Shown: positions 41,759-51,052, numbered from the stretch's first letter. The stretch is DNA of 64,000 bases from Pseudomonas reidholzensis (GCF_900536025.1 NZ_UNOZ01000017.1:62001-126000); one strand, 5' to 3'. Notes: generated from the sequence alone by a model not told the origin. Made by a program: numbers and translations.

Positions 41759-42941
41759 GCGCCTGTTGCGCAGGCCCCGGGCGAGCGATGGCGGCGGCGT
41801 AACCCTGCGGCACGAAGCGTGCGGTCACCAGCAGCATGGCCAGGATAGTTACCGTAAGCAGGGCCCAGGACGCCTGGAAGTCACCGCTGACATCCCGTAG
41901 CCAGCCGGTGATATAGGGCACGATGCCGGTGACGATGAAGCCGATGCCCTGGACGAAGGACGCCAGGCTGCCGGCTTCGGCAGGCGTTTTCAGGTGCTCC
42001 AGGGTCAAGGTCAGGCTGAAGCTGAAACACGACCCGAGGCCAAGGCCGATCAGCGCTACCCAAAGCCCCATCGCCACGGTCGGCGCCAGCAACAAACCGA
42101 GAAAACCGCACAGCTGGATAGCCAAGGCCAGCCATAGCCCCGGGCGGCGATCGGCCAGACGACGTAGCAGCAGCGGCAGGCCCAGCGCACCGAGAACCTG
42201 GAACACCGTCATCAGGCCCACCAGGTCACCGCCACCCTGGGCCGTACCGCCGTGCTCCAGGTGGTAGGCCGGCAGCCACGCCACCATGCTGGTGTAGCCA
42301 CCATTGATCAGGCCGAAATACAACGCCAGCAACCACGCCCGGCGATTGCCGAACCAATGCCCTTCAGCCGCGCCAGCGCGTTTTGGCGTGCCTTGCCGTG
42401 GCCGCAGCAGCACCCAGGCGATGACCGCCAGCACCGCAGGCACGGCCCAGAAGCCGAGGCCCACCTGCCACCGCTGGAAGTACCCGCTGAGGTGCGGCCC
42501 GAGCACCGCCGCCAGCCCGCCCCCGGTCATCAGCGCCGCGCTGTACAGGCCCATGGTCGGCGCCAGCCGGCTGGGGAACCAGCGGTTGACCAGCCCCGGC
42601 ATCATGCCCTGGACCAGCGCCACGCCAAGCCCGGCCAGCACCGCGCTGGCGATCAGCGCCCAGGCCGTCTCCAGTTGCAGCCGCCACAGGCAGGCCAAGG
42701 CAATCGCCGAAAGGCCCATGAGCATGCCGCCGTGCTCGCTCAACCAGCGCCGCAGCCAAGGCTGCGCCAATGGCACCAGCCCCATGCACAACACCGGCAA
42801 CGCGGTCAGCAGCGCCGCTTGTTGATAGCCCAGGCCGGTGCTCGCGCGCATCGGCTCGAGCAACGGGCCAATGCTGGTGAGGATCGGCCGCAGGTTGAGC
42901 GCCAGCAACATCACCAGCAGCAGGTTGAACGCAGCTCTCAT
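41751..42941 (-). CDS. MFS transporter, CynX/NimT family
   Basis: A 396-residue transporter with about 12 membrane segments. MRAAFNLLLVMLLALNLRPILTSIGPLLEPMRASTGLGYQQAALLTALPVLCMGLVPLAQPWL has the N-R-P-x-x-T-S motif of the CynX/YycB (cyanate/nitroimidazole-like) group. The start ATG 42941 overlaps the deaminase stop by four bases, so the two are translationally coupled. Likely it moves a small purine, pyrimidine or cyanate-like compound linked to the deaminase; this is an inference from the coupling. Confidence 0.9.
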   Translation of the reverse strand: MRAAFNLLLVMLLALNLRPILTSIGPLLEPMRASTGLGYQQAALLTALPVLCMGLVPLAQPWLRRWLSEHGGMLMGLSAIALACLWRLQLETAWALIASAVLAGLGVALVQGMMPGLVNRWFPSRLAPTMGLYSAALMTGGGLAAVLGPHLSGYFQRWQVGLGFWAVPAVLAVIAWVLLRPRQGTPKRAGAAEGHWFGNRRAWLLALYFGLINGGYTSMVAWLPAYHLEHGGTAQGGGDLVGLMTVFQVLGALGLPLLLRRLADRRPGLWLALAIQLCGFLGLLLAPTVAMGLWVALIGLGLGSCFSFSLTLTLEHLKTPAEAGSLASFVQGIGFIVTGIVPYITGWLRDVSGDFQASWALLTVTILAMLLVTARFVPQGYAAAIARPGPAQQALS

Positions 42942-43396
42942 GCCGAGTGGGCCTGCTGCCACTCGCGGTACAGGTCGGCTTCACCGTCCGGTTTCAGCGC
43001 CCGCAGTGGCAGGCTCTGCTGTTGCGGTGGCAGGGCCATTTGCGCATACACCTGGGCTGTCGACAGGCCAAACGGCTCGCCCTCGCTGTTGTCGTAGGCG
43101 AACCATGCGCGGGTGATGCCGCACAGGTGCATGGCCGCCAGGCACATCGGGCACGGATGGCCGCTGGCGTAGATTTCGGCGCCGTCCAGGCGCGCCTGGC
43201 CAAGCGTCTGGGCGGCCTTGCGGATGGCCTGCATTTCGGCGTGGCTGGTCGGGTCCTGGGTGCTGTGGATCTCGTTGACGGCGCGGGCGAGCACTTGCCC
43301 CTGATACACCAGCACGGCGCCAAAGGGCCGGCCACCGGCCTGGATATTCGCGCGGGCCAGGTCGAGGGCTTCACGCATGAACTGTGGGTTGGACAT
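42938..43396 (-). CDS. Nucleoside / guanine deaminase-like cytidine deaminase-fold protein
   Basis: A 152-residue zinc deaminase. The zinc site is His52-Ala-Glu54 (SHAEMQAIR) and Cys82/Cys85 (HPCPMCLAAM). MREALDLARANIQAGGRPFGAVLVYQGQVLARAVNEIHSTQDPTSHAEM and the ITRAWFAYDNSEGEPFGLS loop resemble GuaD-type guanine deaminases rather than tRNA adenosine deaminase TadA. It is coupled to a CynX-type MFS gene. It deaminates a purine or related base in the cytoplasm; guanine is the best guess. Confidence 0.88.
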   Translation of the reverse strand: MSNPQFMREALDLARANIQAGGRPFGAVLVYQGQVLARAVNEIHSTQDPTSHAEMQAIRKAAQTLGQARLDGAEIYASGHPCPMCLAAMHLCGITRAWFAYDNSEGEPFGLSTAQVYAQMALPPQQQSLPLRALKPDGEADLYREWQQAHSA

Positions 43397-43616
43397 TGAT
43401 CGAAACTCCTGTTGCAGAGCCGCCATTATCCCGGCTCGCGGGCCAAGGCTGAAATGAAGAGATTGGATGCAGGTCAGTGGCCCCCTGAATGGCCGCATTG
43501 GCCTCCTGGCAAAGCAGCGCATTGGCTATCGGGCCTGGCGCGCAGTGACGTTAGGCTTGCGCTCAATGACTACGGTAGCGCGCTCAGGCGCTCATCAACC
43601 TTGCTGGAGAACTGCA

Positions 43617-44054
43617 ATGCACACCCGTATCGAATGGGCCAAGCACGCCCCGGACGCCTACAAGGCAATGGCTGGCCTGGAGCAGGCGCTGGCCAAGAGC
43701 GGCCTGGAGCACTCGCTGCTCGAACTGGTGCGCCTGCGCGCCTCGCAGATCAACGGCTGCGCCTACTGCGTCAACCTGCACGCCAATGACGCGCGCAAGG
43801 CCGGCGAAACCGAAGCGCGCCTGCAGACGCTGGTGGCCTGGCAGGACACTCAGTACTTCACCCCGCGCGAGCGTGCGGCGCTGGCCTGGGTCGAAAGCCT
43901 GACGCGGATGCCTGAACGCGGCGCGCCTCAGGATCAGTATGAGGCGCTGCAACAGCACTTCGAGCCGGCCGAGGTGGTCAACCTGACCTTGGCGATCGCT
44001 ACCATCAATGCCTGGAATCGTTTTGGCGTAGGGTTTGCGATGGTTCCGGCCTGA
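43617..44054 (+). CDS. Carboxymuconolactone decarboxylase-family (AhpD-like) protein
   Basis: A 145-residue AhpD-like protein. The redox motif is Cys48-x-x-Cys51 with His55 (INGCAYCVNLHANDARKAGE), and PEVVN-like AEVVNLTLAIATINAWNRFGVGF closes the fold. ATG 43617 has TGGAGA upstream. Members act as alkylhydroperoxidase-like or thiol-dependent peroxidase proteins. It is divergent from the deaminase-MFS pair across 220 bases and is followed by a REP pair; no operon partner. Confidence 0.88.
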   Translation: MHTRIEWAKHAPDAYKAMAGLEQALAKSGLEHSLLELVRLRASQINGCAYCVNLHANDARKAGETEARLQTLVAWQDTQYFTPRERAALAWVESLTRMPERGAPQDQYEALQQHFEPAEVVNLTLAIATINAWNRFGVGFAMVPA

Positions 44055-44125
44055 TGTGCTGGCAGGGCTGGCCTCTTCGCGGGGCAAGCCCTAATGCTGT
44101 GCACTTGAGTCATTCATCGCCTGTA

Positions 44126-44259
44126 TTGGGGCCGCTCTGCGGCCCATCGCGACACAAGGCCGCTCCCACAGTGTCCGCGCATGCCCCGTTAAGATGGGCA
44201 TGACGCGGTCGGTGTGGGAGCGGCCTTGTGTCGCGAAAGGGCCGCAAAGCGGCCCCAGC
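44126..44259. repeat. Inverted REP pair (GTGTCGCGAAAGG type)
   Basis: GGGGCCGCTCTGCGGCCCAT followed by CGCGACACAAGGCCGCTCCC is mirrored by GTGTGGGAGCGGCCTTGTG (44213-) and GCGAAAGGGCCGCAAAGCGG. A partial unit of another variety (CTTCGCGGGGCAAGCCC) lies just upstream at about 44074-44090. The pair separates convergent genes, AhpD-like and AraC. Confidence 0.85.
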
Positions 44260-44286
44260 TTCCTAACTGACTGGCATTGGGGCGCG

Positions 44287-45297
44287 TCACCGACCACTCA
44301 ACCGAGCCCGATAACTCCCCGGGCTGTGCCCCGTCCACTTCTTGAACGCCCGGTGAAACGCACTGGGTTCCTGAAAACCGGTCTGCTCGGCGATCTCGGC
44401 AATGCTCAAGGTGCCTTCGCGCAGCCGTTCGAAGGCCATCGCCCGGCGCACCTCGTCCTTGATCTGCTGATACGAGCGCCCTTCCCGCTCCAGCTGCCGG
44501 CGAAAACTGCTGGCACTCAACCCCAGCCGCTCGGCCAGCACCGTCAACGTCGGCCACTGCCCATACCCCCGCGCCCGCAGGTGCCGATACACCTCGGCGA
44601 CCACCCCGTTCTGGTTCCGAAAACGGATCACCAGCCCTTGCGGCGCCGTGCGCAAAAAGGTCTTCAAGGCGGCCAGGTCCTGCACCACCGGCAGGCGCAG
44701 GTAGGCACTGTCGAACTCCACCTCGGTACGCCCGCTGCCCAACCGCAGGTCAGCCCCCCACAGCAGCGTGTCGTCCTCCTGGGCGGCCCGCGCCACGGCC
44801 AGCTCGGTGCGGTCGATGACGATGCGCCGGCCGGCCAGCCAGCACAGCAGGCCAATCACCAGCACCAGGTAGGTTTCTTCGGCATACACCCGCGTCAGCG
44901 GGTCGTCGATGCCCGATTGCACGCTGATCACCGCACGCCCGCCACGCACGCTCAAGGCGCCCCGCAGGTCGCGCAGGAACAAGGCGAAATTGCCCAGGCA
45001 CTGGCGCAGGGCTTTTTCCAGGGTGGGCTCCTGGATCAGCCCCCGGCAGATCAGCGCAAAGCTGCCCAGTGGCATGCCGTGCCGGTCGAGGCAAAAGAAC
45101 TCGTCGTCGAGCACCTGGATCATCTCCAGCCACAGCTGGGTGAACGCCTTGGCCGGCACGCGGGCGTCGGCCTGGTCGAGCAGCGCCGGGTCGATACCGA
45201 CCCCACGCAATTGCGCGTCACGCCGCTGCGGCTGGTCACGCCACGCATGCAGCATGGCATTCAGGAAGTACACCGCGACTGAGTCGCTATCGCGCAT
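44287..45297 (-). CDS. AraC-family transcriptional regulator
   Basis: A 336-residue AraC protein. The N-terminal half matches the arabinose-binding-like domain seen with OruR-type regulators (VPAKAFTQLWLEMIQVLDDEFFCLDRHGMPLGSF). The C-terminal two helix-turn-helix motifs are SLSASSFRRQLEREGRSYQQ (in LTVLAERLGLSASSF) and IAEIAEQTGFQEPSAFHRAFKKWTGHSPGSYR. ATG 45297 is used; an upstream extension is possible. It is divergent from thiolase-3-hydroxybutyryl-CoA dehydrogenase-TetR and probably activates that operon. Confidence 0.9.
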   Translation of the reverse strand: MRDSDSVAVYFLNAMLHAWRDQPQRRDAQLRGVGIDPALLDQADARVPAKAFTQLWLEMIQVLDDEFFCLDRHGMPLGSFALICRGLIQEPTLEKALRQCLGNFALFLRDLRGALSVRGGRAVISVQSGIDDPLTRVYAEETYLVLVIGLLCWLAGRRIVIDRTELAVARAAQEDDTLLWGADLRLGSGRTEVEFDSAYLRLPVVQDLAALKTFLRTAPQGLVIRFRNQNGVVAEVYRHLRARGYGQWPTLTVLAERLGLSASSFRRQLEREGRSYQQIKDEVRRAMAFERLREGTLSIAEIAEQTGFQEPSAFHRAFKKWTGHSPGSYRARLSGR

Positions 45298-45466
45298 GGC
45301 TGAGGGCTCGCTGTCTGTGCTGAGTGGCAAAAAATGCCAGTGTGAGTGAGCAGATCCGACATAGGCCGGGACGCGGGCTTTGCCTAGACTCGTGCCATCC
45401 GGACACGCCGGCCATTCTCGCAGAGCCTGGCCCCGTCCCGCCATGCCTTCGCACTTGGAGCCCCAC

Positions 45467-46651
45467 ATGAGCAGCCCAGAAATCTACGTTGTCAGTGCCG
45501 TACGTTCCGCCATCGGTGGCTTCGGCGGTGCGCTCAAGGACCTGCCCCTGGCCGACCTCGCCAGCGCCATCACCCGCGCCGCCGTCGAGCGCTCTGGCGC
45601 ACCGGCCGACGCCATCGGCCACGTGGTGATGGCCAACGTCATACCCACCGAAGCGCGTGACGCCTACCTCAGCCGCGTGGCGGCAATGAACGCTGGGATC
45701 CCCAAGGAAACCCCCGCCTTCAACGTCAACCGCCTGTGCGGCTCCGGCCTGCAGGCGATCGTGTCTGCCGCGCAAGGCCTGCTGCTGGGTGACTGCGACG
45801 TGGCCCTGGCCGCCGGTGCCGAGTCGATGAGCCGCGGCCCGTACCTGCTGCCGCAGGCCCGCTGGGGCGCGCGCATGGGCGATATGCAGGCGATCGACTA
45901 CACGACCGGCGTGCTGCACGACCCGTTCGAGCACTTCCACATGGGCATCACCGCCGAAAACGTCGCAGCCCAGCATGGCATCACTCGCCAGATGCAGGAT
46001 GAGCTGGCCCTGACCAGCCAGCAACGCGCCGCCCGCGCCATCGCCGAAGGCCGCTTCGCCAGCCAGATCGTCCCGCTCGAGCTGAAGACCCGCAAAGGCA
46101 GCGTGCAGTTTGCGGTCGATGAGCACGTGCGCGCCGAGGTCACCGCCGAACAGCTCGCCGCCATGAAGCCGGTGTTCAAGAAGGACGGCAGCGTCACCGC
46201 CGGCAATGCCAGCGGCATCAACGACGGCGCCGCCGGCCTGGTCCTAGCCACCGGTGACGCGGTCCGCCGCCTGGGCCTCAAGCCGCTGGCACGCCTGGTC
46301 GCCTACGCCCACGCCGGGGTCGAGCCGGCGCTGATGGGCCTGGGCCCGATCCCCGCCACGCAGAAGGTCCTGGCCAAGGCCGGCCTGTCGGTCAGCGACC
46401 TCGACGTGATCGAGTCCAACGAAGCCTTCGCCGCCCAGGCCTGCGCGGTCGCCCGCGCGCTGGACTTCGACCCCGAGAAGGTCAACCCGAACGGCTCCGG
46501 CATCTCGCTCGGCCACCCGGTCGGCGCCACCGGGGCGATCATCGCCACCAAGGCGATCCATGAGCTGCAACGCATCCAGGGCCGCTACGCGCTGGCGACC
46601 ATGTGCATCGGCGGCGGCCAAGGCATCGCCGTCGTCTTCGAACGCGTATAA
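45467..46651 (+). CDS. Acetyl-CoA acetyltransferase (thiolase)
   Basis: A 394-residue thiolase with Cys91 (NRLCGSGLQAI), His350 (GHPVGATG) and Cys380 (CIGGGQG), the catalytic residues of degradative and biosynthetic thiolases. GAESMSRGPYLLPQARWGARMGD is typical of acetoacetyl-CoA thiolase. It condenses or cleaves acetoacetyl-CoA. The adjacent 3-hydroxybutyryl-CoA dehydrogenase follows by 12 bases, so together they interconvert acetyl-CoA, acetoacetyl-CoA and 3-hydroxybutyryl-CoA. ATG 45467 (MSSPEIYVVSAVRSA) is the start. Confidence 0.93.
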   Translation: MSSPEIYVVSAVRSAIGGFGGALKDLPLADLASAITRAAVERSGAPADAIGHVVMANVIPTEARDAYLSRVAAMNAGIPKETPAFNVNRLCGSGLQAIVSAAQGLLLGDCDVALAAGAESMSRGPYLLPQARWGARMGDMQAIDYTTGVLHDPFEHFHMGITAENVAAQHGITRQMQDELALTSQQRAARAIAEGRFASQIVPLELKTRKGSVQFAVDEHVRAEVTAEQLAAMKPVFKKDGSVTAGNASGINDGAAGLVLATGDAVRRLGLKPLARLVAYAHAGVEPALMGLGPIPATQKVLAKAGLSVSDLDVIESNEAFAAQACAVARALDFDPEKVNPNGSGISLGHPVGATGAIIATKAIHELQRIQGRYALATMCIGGGQGIAVVFERV

Positions 46652-46663
46652 GGAGCCCGCATC

Positions 46664-47512
46664 GTGAGCATTGAACAGATCGCCGTGATCGGCGCCGGGA
46701 CCATGGGCAACGGTATCGCCCAGGTGTGCGCGGTGGCCGGCTACCAGGTGTTGCTGATCGACGTCGCCGACGCCGCCCTGCAACGCGGCGTGGCGACCCT
46801 GGCGAAAAACCTCGAACGCCAGGTCAGCAAAGGCACGCTGGACGCCGCCAAGGCCGAAGCCGCCAAGACGCGCATCCGCACCAGCACCGATTACGCGGCG
46901 CTGGCCAGCGTGCAGCTGGTGATCGAGGCCGCGACGGAAAACCTCGAGCTCAAGCTGCGCATCCTCAAGCAGGTCGCCGCCAACGTCAGCGCCGAGTGCC
47001 TGATCGCCACCAACACCTCGTCGCTGTCGGTCACCCAGCTGGCCGCCAGCATCGAGCGGCCCGAGCGGTTCATCGGCGTGCACTTCTTCAACCCGGTGCC
47101 GATGATGGCGCTGGTCGAGATCATCCGCGGCCTGCAGACCAGCGACAGCACCTACGCCCAGGCCCTGCTGGTGACCGAGAAGCTCGGCAAGACGCCGATC
47201 ACCGCCGGCAACCGCCCAGGCTTCGTGGTCAACCGCATCCTGGTGCCGATGATCAACGAAGCGATCTTCGTCCGCCAGGAAGGCCTGGCCAGCGCCGAGG
47301 ACATCGACACCGGCATGCGCCTGGGCTGCAACCAGCCGATCGGCCCGTTGGCGCTGGCCGACCTGATCGGCCTGGACACCCTGCTGGCGATCATGGAGGC
47401 CTTCCACGAGGGCTTCAGCGACAGCAAGTACCGCCCCGCGCCGCTGCTCAAGGAGATGGTGGCCGCCGGCTACCTGGGGCGCAAGAGCGGCCGCGGCTTC
47501 TTCACCTACTGA
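46664..47512 (+). CDS. 3-hydroxybutyryl-CoA dehydrogenase
   Basis: A 282-residue NAD-dependent 3-hydroxyacyl-CoA dehydrogenase. IAVIGAGTMGNGIAQVCAVAGYQVLLID is the Rossmann start; NTSSLSVTQLAASIERPERFIGVHFFNPVPMMALVEIIRG contains the catalytic His region, and NRPGFVVNRILVPMINEAIF is the conserved linker. GTG 46664 with AAGGAG upstream is used. The C-terminal domain (LGCNQPIGPLALADLIGLDT) fits short-chain dehydrogenases of the HbdH/PaaH group. It works with the thiolase in front of it. Confidence 0.93.
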   Translation: MSIEQIAVIGAGTMGNGIAQVCAVAGYQVLLIDVADAALQRGVATLAKNLERQVSKGTLDAAKAEAAKTRIRTSTDYAALASVQLVIEAATENLELKLRILKQVAANVSAECLIATNTSSLSVTQLAASIERPERFIGVHFFNPVPMMALVEIIRGLQTSDSTYAQALLVTEKLGKTPITAGNRPGFVVNRILVPMINEAIFVRQEGLASAEDIDTGMRLGCNQPIGPLALADLIGLDTLLAIMEAFHEGFSDSKYRPAPLLKEMVAAGYLGRKSGRGFFTY

Positions 47513-47524
47513 GGCACGAGCGCC

Positions 47525-48166
47525 ATGTCGGTCAACGCTGCCCTACGCTGTGCCAACTTCGAGGAGCGTCGCGACAAGGCCCTGGCGCTGTTCGCCGAAA
47601 AGGGCTTTGGCCAGGTCAGCATGCGCGAGCTGGCGGCGCATGTCGGCCTGACCGCAGGCTCGCTGTACCACCATTTCGCGAGCAAGCAGGACCTGCTCTA
47701 CGACCTGATCGAGGAGCTCTACGAAGAGCTTCAGGCGACCCTGGAGCAAGGCCGGCGGGCCCTGGCGCGAGGCAAGCCGGTGCTGCCCTGCCTGATTGCC
47801 GCGCACTGGCAGTTGCATGCCGAGCGGCCCTTGCAGTTTCGCCTGGCCGAACGCGACCTGTGCTGCCTGAACGAGGACCAACAGGCGCATCTGGCCGCGC
47901 TGCGCAGACGCTATGAGGCCGGCTTGCTGCACCTGGTCGCGCCGCAGTCGCGGCTCTCGGGCGAAGCGCTGGCGGCGACCGGGCAAGTCCTCGCGACCTT
48001 GCTCAACCAGCTGCCGGGCTGGCTGCAAGTGCGCGGCTTGCCTGACGAGCAAGGGCTGGGCTTGATGGAGAGTCTGCTGCTGGGTGGGATCGAGCGTACC
48101 TTGGGTCAGTCGATGACCGCCCTCAGGCCCCCGCCCCCTCGGGCAACAGGCTGCGCTCGAACATGA
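47525..48166 (+). CDS. TetR-family transcriptional regulator
   Basis: A 213-residue TetR protein. RRDKALALFAEKGFGQVSMRELAAHVGLTAGSLYHHFASKQDLLYDLIEELYEEL is the N-terminal helix-turn-helix (about residues 14-65). It lies 12 bases after the dehydrogenase gene, in the same unit, and may repress the thiolase-dehydrogenase pair. Its 3' end overlaps the convergent nrtR gene by 44 bases, an unusual but possible arrangement; the last residues (RPPPPRATGCART) are proline- and arginine-rich and may be a 3' extension from lost stop. Confidence 0.88.
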   Translation: MSVNAALRCANFEERRDKALALFAEKGFGQVSMRELAAHVGLTAGSLYHHFASKQDLLYDLIEELYEELQATLEQGRRALARGKPVLPCLIAAHWQLHAERPLQFRLAERDLCCLNEDQQAHLAALRRRYEAGLLHLVAPQSRLSGEALAATGQVLATLLNQLPGWLQVRGLPDEQGLGLMESLLLGGIERTLGQSMTALRPPPPRATGCART

Positions 48167-48833
48167 ACACCCGCTGCGTTTGCGGCGTATGCCGGAACAA
48201 CTGCTGCGGCCGCCCCAGCCGCGGTTGATTGCGCTCGCCCGTGTCCTCTACCCAGCCCAACGCCTTCATGCGCTCCAGGCGCTTGCGCAGCGAGGTGTTG
48301 TTGACCGGCTGGCCGAGGCAGGCCTGCACCGCCGTGAGCGCGTCCAGCACGGTAAATTTCTCCGGTACCAGGTACAGCGGCAGGTTGCTGTAGACCGTCT
48401 TCGCCGCCAGGCGATCGCGTGCGCGCTCGATCAGCAGGGCATGATCGAACGGCAGCAAGACCTTGCGCCCCAGCACACTGTCCAGGTCGAAAAACGCCAG
48501 TTGCGGCGCTTCGATCGGCTGTAGAGGGTCCAGCAACGCCAGGTAGTAGGTGCTCAACGACCAGCCACGCGGGTCGCGAAAGGCATTGCCCTCGGTCCCG
48601 ACCTGCTCCATGTGCCGCGGCGTGACTTTGGCCTTTTCGCTCAACACCCGCTCGGCGGCCGCATCCAGGCTGTTGTCCGGCGTGCGGCCATTGACGATCA
48701 CCCCCGGCAAGGCCCACTGCCCCGCATGCGGTTCACGCTCGCGGCGATTCAACAAGACCTGCAACACCTGCGTGTCCGGCGCCAGGCGCAGGGCAATGAT
48801 GTCTACGCTGGCCAGTACTTCGACTGCACTCAC
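48123..48833 (-). CDS. nrtR: NrtR, Nudix-related repressor of NAD metabolism
   Basis: A 236-residue protein with an N-terminal Nudix-fold domain and a C-terminal winged helix domain (TAVQACLGQPVNNTSLRKRLERMKALGWVEDTG). The Nudix box is degenerate (NSLDAAAERVLSEKAKV instead of REUxEExG), as usual for NrtR repressors that bind ADP-ribose or NAD without hydrolysis. Start GTG 48833 is chosen from the GGAG seven bases upstream; a TTG at 48890 is an alternative. It is divergent from pncA-pncB, and matching inverted boxes lie in the intergenic region. Confidence 0.87.
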   Translation of the reverse strand: MSAVEVLASVDIIALRLAPDTQVLQVLLNRREREPHAGQWALPGVIVNGRTPDNSLDAAAERVLSEKAKVTPRHMEQVGTEGNAFRDPRGWSLSTYYLALLDPLQPIEAPQLAFFDLDSVLGRKVLLPFDHALLIERARDRLAAKTVYSNLPLYLVPEKFTVLDALTAVQACLGQPVNNTSLRKRLERMKALGWVEDTGERNQPRLGRPQQLFRHTPQTQRVFMFERSLLPEGAGA

Positions 48834-48860
48834 TTCGATACTCCACCGCTTGATCCGCCC

Positions 48861-48945
48861 ATATTCCACCAGAGCATCTAAATTCGGCAAGCAGAAAAAC
48901 GCCCTGCGCTAGCGCTTGACAGACTTACTTCACCAGGTGGAATAT
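48861..48945. promoter_or_regulatory. Candidate NrtR operators in the nrtR-pncAB intergenic region
   Basis: ATATTCCACC at 48861-48870 and GGTGGAATAT at 48936-48945 are perfect 10-bp inverted copies 75 bases apart. The right copy lies in TTGACA (48916-48921)...AATATA, overlapping the spacer/-10 region of the pncA promoter; the left copy would cover the nrtR promoter. The right copy also has CACC-A-GGTG. This fits repression of both genes by NrtR when NAD is plentiful; assignment rests on location. Confidence 0.6.
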
Positions 48946-48972
48946 ATAGCCATTCCAGCGAGGAGCCTCCCG

Positions 48973-49623
48973 ATGAACATCGCCAGTTTCGACGTCGACG
49001 CCCAGAACGGCTTCACCGCCAACGCCCCAGACGAACTGCCGGTCCCCGGCGGCCACCAGATCGCCCCCGCGCTGAATGCCATGGCCCGCCGCGCCAGCCT
49101 GCGCCTGGGCAGCAAAGACGCCCACCCGGCCAACGCTGCTTGGGTAGTCGCCGAGGCCAGCGAGATGCTGCAACCGTTGAGCCTGGCCAATGCCGACCTG
49201 ACCTGGGTGCGCCACTGCGTGCCGGGCACCCCAGGCTTCGAGCTGCTGGCAGGGCTGCCCGCCCCGATCGACTACGCCTACTTCGTCTGGAAAGGCGTCG
49301 AGCCCGACCTGCACCCCTACGGCGCCTGCTACCACGACCTGGCCGAGCGCCGCTCCACCGGCGTCATCGAATACCTCACAGTGCGCCAGGTAGACGCGGT
49401 GATCGTCGGCGGCCTGGCCCTGGACTACTGCGTGTTGACCACCGCCCGGCAACTGCACCAGGCCGGCTTCACCGTGCTGCTGTACCTGCCGGCCTGCCGT
49501 GCACTGACCGCCGCAGGCGCTGACGCCGCCTGTGCCGAACTGGCCAGCGCCGGAGTCATCCTGTGCGCCGATGAAGCCGCGCTGGACCAGCAGATCGCCC
49601 AACTCAAGGAACAACGCCCATGA
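48973..49623 (+). CDS. pncA: Nicotinamidase
   Basis: A 216-residue isochorismatase-fold protein. DVDAQNGFT gives the catalytic Asp, [12 protein letters not shown] has the metal-binding Asp and His, [15 protein letters not shown] supplies the second metal His, and [13 protein letters not shown] contains the nucleophilic Cys. GEP-like [12 protein letters not shown] is the usual loop. ATG 48973 has GAGGAG upstream. It hydrolyses nicotinamide to nicotinate. It overlaps pncB by four bases (ATGA) and is divergent from nrtR: a Preiss-Handler salvage unit. Confidence 0.9.
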   Translation: MNIASFDVDAQNGFTANAPDELPVPGGHQIAPALNAMARRASLRLGSKDAHPANAAWVVAEASEMLQPLSLANADLTWVRHCVPGTPGFELLAGLPAPIDYAYFVWKGVEPDLHPYGACYHDLAERRSTGVIEYLTVRQVDAVIVGGLALDYCVLTTARQLHQAGFTVLLYLPACRALTAAGADAACAELASAGVILCADEAALDQQIAQLKEQRP

Positions 49624-50819
49624 GCGACAGCGTGTTCGGCCCACGGATCGTCCAGAACCTGCTGGACACCGACTTCTACAAGATCACCATGATGCAGGCG
49701 GTGCTGCACAACTACCCCAACGCCGAGGTGGAATGGGAGTTTCGCTGCCGCAACAGCGAGGACCTGTCGCCCTACCTCGCCGAGATCCGTTACCAGGTCG
49801 AACAGTTGGCCGAGGTTTCGGTGACCCCGGACCAGCTCGCCTACCTGGAGAAGATCCCCTTCATCAAGCCCGACTTCATCCGCTTTCTCAGCCTGTTCCG
49901 CTTCAACCTGCGCTACGTGCAGATCGGCCTGGACTCGGCCGGGCAACTGGCGATCCGCGTGCGTGGGCCGTGGCTGCACGTGATCCTCTACGAGATCCCG
50001 TTGCTGGCGATCATCAGCGAAGTGCGCAACCGCTATCGCTACCGCGAAGTGCTGATCGAGCAGGTCGGCGAGCGTCTTTATCAGAAGCTCGACTGGCTCA
50101 AGGCCGAGGCCAGCCCCGCTGAACTGGCGGGCCTGCAACTGGCCGACTTCGGCACCCGCCGGCGCTTCTCGTACCGAGTGCAGGAAGAGGTCGTGCACAT
50201 CCTCAAGCGCGATTTCCCCGGGCGCTTCGTCGGCACCAGCAACGTGCACCTGGCGCGTGAATACGACTTGAAGCCGATCGGCACCATGGCCCACGAATGG
50301 TTCATGGCGCACCAGCAGCTGGGGCCACGGCTGGTCGACAGCCAGGCCGCCGCGCTGGAATGCTGGGTGCGCGAGTACCGCGGGCAGTTGGGGATCGCCC
50401 TGACCGACTGCATCGGCATGGATGCGTTCGTGCGCGATTTCGACCTGTATTTCGCCAAACTGTTCGACGGCTTGCGCCACGACTCGGGGGATCCGCTGAT
50501 GTGGGCGGAAAAGGCCATCGCTCACTATGAGCGGCTGGGGATCGACCCGCGGAGCAAGACGCTGATCTTCTCTGACGGGCTGGACTTCGCCAAGGCGCTG
50601 GAGCTTTATCGCGCGCTGCATGAGCGGATTCAGGTGAGCTTTGGTATCGGCACCCATCTCACCTGCGATATCCCGGGGGTGCAGCCGATGAACATGGTGA
50701 TCAAGATGACCGAGTGCAATGGCGCGCCGGTGGCGAAAATCTCCGACAGCCCGGGGAAGACGCAGTGTCGGGATGAGAATTTTGTGGCGTATCTGCGGCA
50801 TGTGTTTCGGTTGGGGTGA
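49620..50819 (+). CDS. pncB: Nicotinate phosphoribosyltransferase
   Basis: A 399-residue type II phosphoribosyltransferase of the PncB family. [70 protein letters not shown] (with the phosphorylated His), and [14 protein letters not shown] are landmark stretches split over the barrel; [11 protein letters not shown] and IFSDGLDF are the PRPP region. It converts nicotinate to nicotinate mononucleotide. It is coupled to pncA, both under NrtR. Confidence 0.94.
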   Translation: MSDSVFGPRIVQNLLDTDFYKITMMQAVLHNYPNAEVEWEFRCRNSEDLSPYLAEIRYQVEQLAEVSVTPDQLAYLEKIPFIKPDFIRFLSLFRFNLRYVQIGLDSAGQLAIRVRGPWLHVILYEIPLLAIISEVRNRYRYREVLIEQVGERLYQKLDWLKAEASPAELAGLQLADFGTRRRFSYRVQEEVVHILKRDFPGRFVGTSNVHLAREYDLKPIGTMAHEWFMAHQQLGPRLVDSQAAALECWVREYRGQLGIALTDCIGMDAFVRDFDLYFAKLFDGLRHDSGDPLMWAEKAIAHYERLGIDPRSKTLIFSDGLDFAKALELYRALHERIQVSFGIGTHLTCDIPGVQPMNMVIKMTECNGAPVAKISDSPGKTQCRDENFVAYLRHVFRLG

Positions 50820-50982
50820 GAGGAACCAGAGCAGGTCCACCGACGACTAATGCGTTCCGTCGAACAGTAGACACGGTCGAAGCGGACTGAGTGGCGTAAC
50901 TGAAATTTCAGCGTGGGTCTTGGGCTGAGATCTGGCAAATACACAGCAGCCGTGTGCGCGCCCGCCCATCATTTCGTGAGGC

Positions 50983-51013
50983 AAAAAAGAGGGCGTTCTA
51001 GAAGAAAGCCCTC
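50983..51013 (-). terminator. Intrinsic terminator of the 51053-52405 gene
   Basis: On the minus strand, GAGGGC and GCCCTC (51008-51013 with 50989-50994) enclose a 13-base loop and are followed by six T residues (50983-50988). It is a good rho-independent terminator 40 bases after the transaminase stop. A second small hairpin, ACAGCG-CCTAA-CGCTGT, lies between it and the gene. Confidence 0.8.
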
Positions 51014-51052
51014 AAAAACAGCGCCTAACGCTGTCTGGTGAGATCAGCAGGA

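Noticed and set aside
12650..44259. CRISPR-like spaced repeats
   Set aside because: The recurring palindromes are REP units in intergenic pairs with irregular spacing and no spacers or cas genes.
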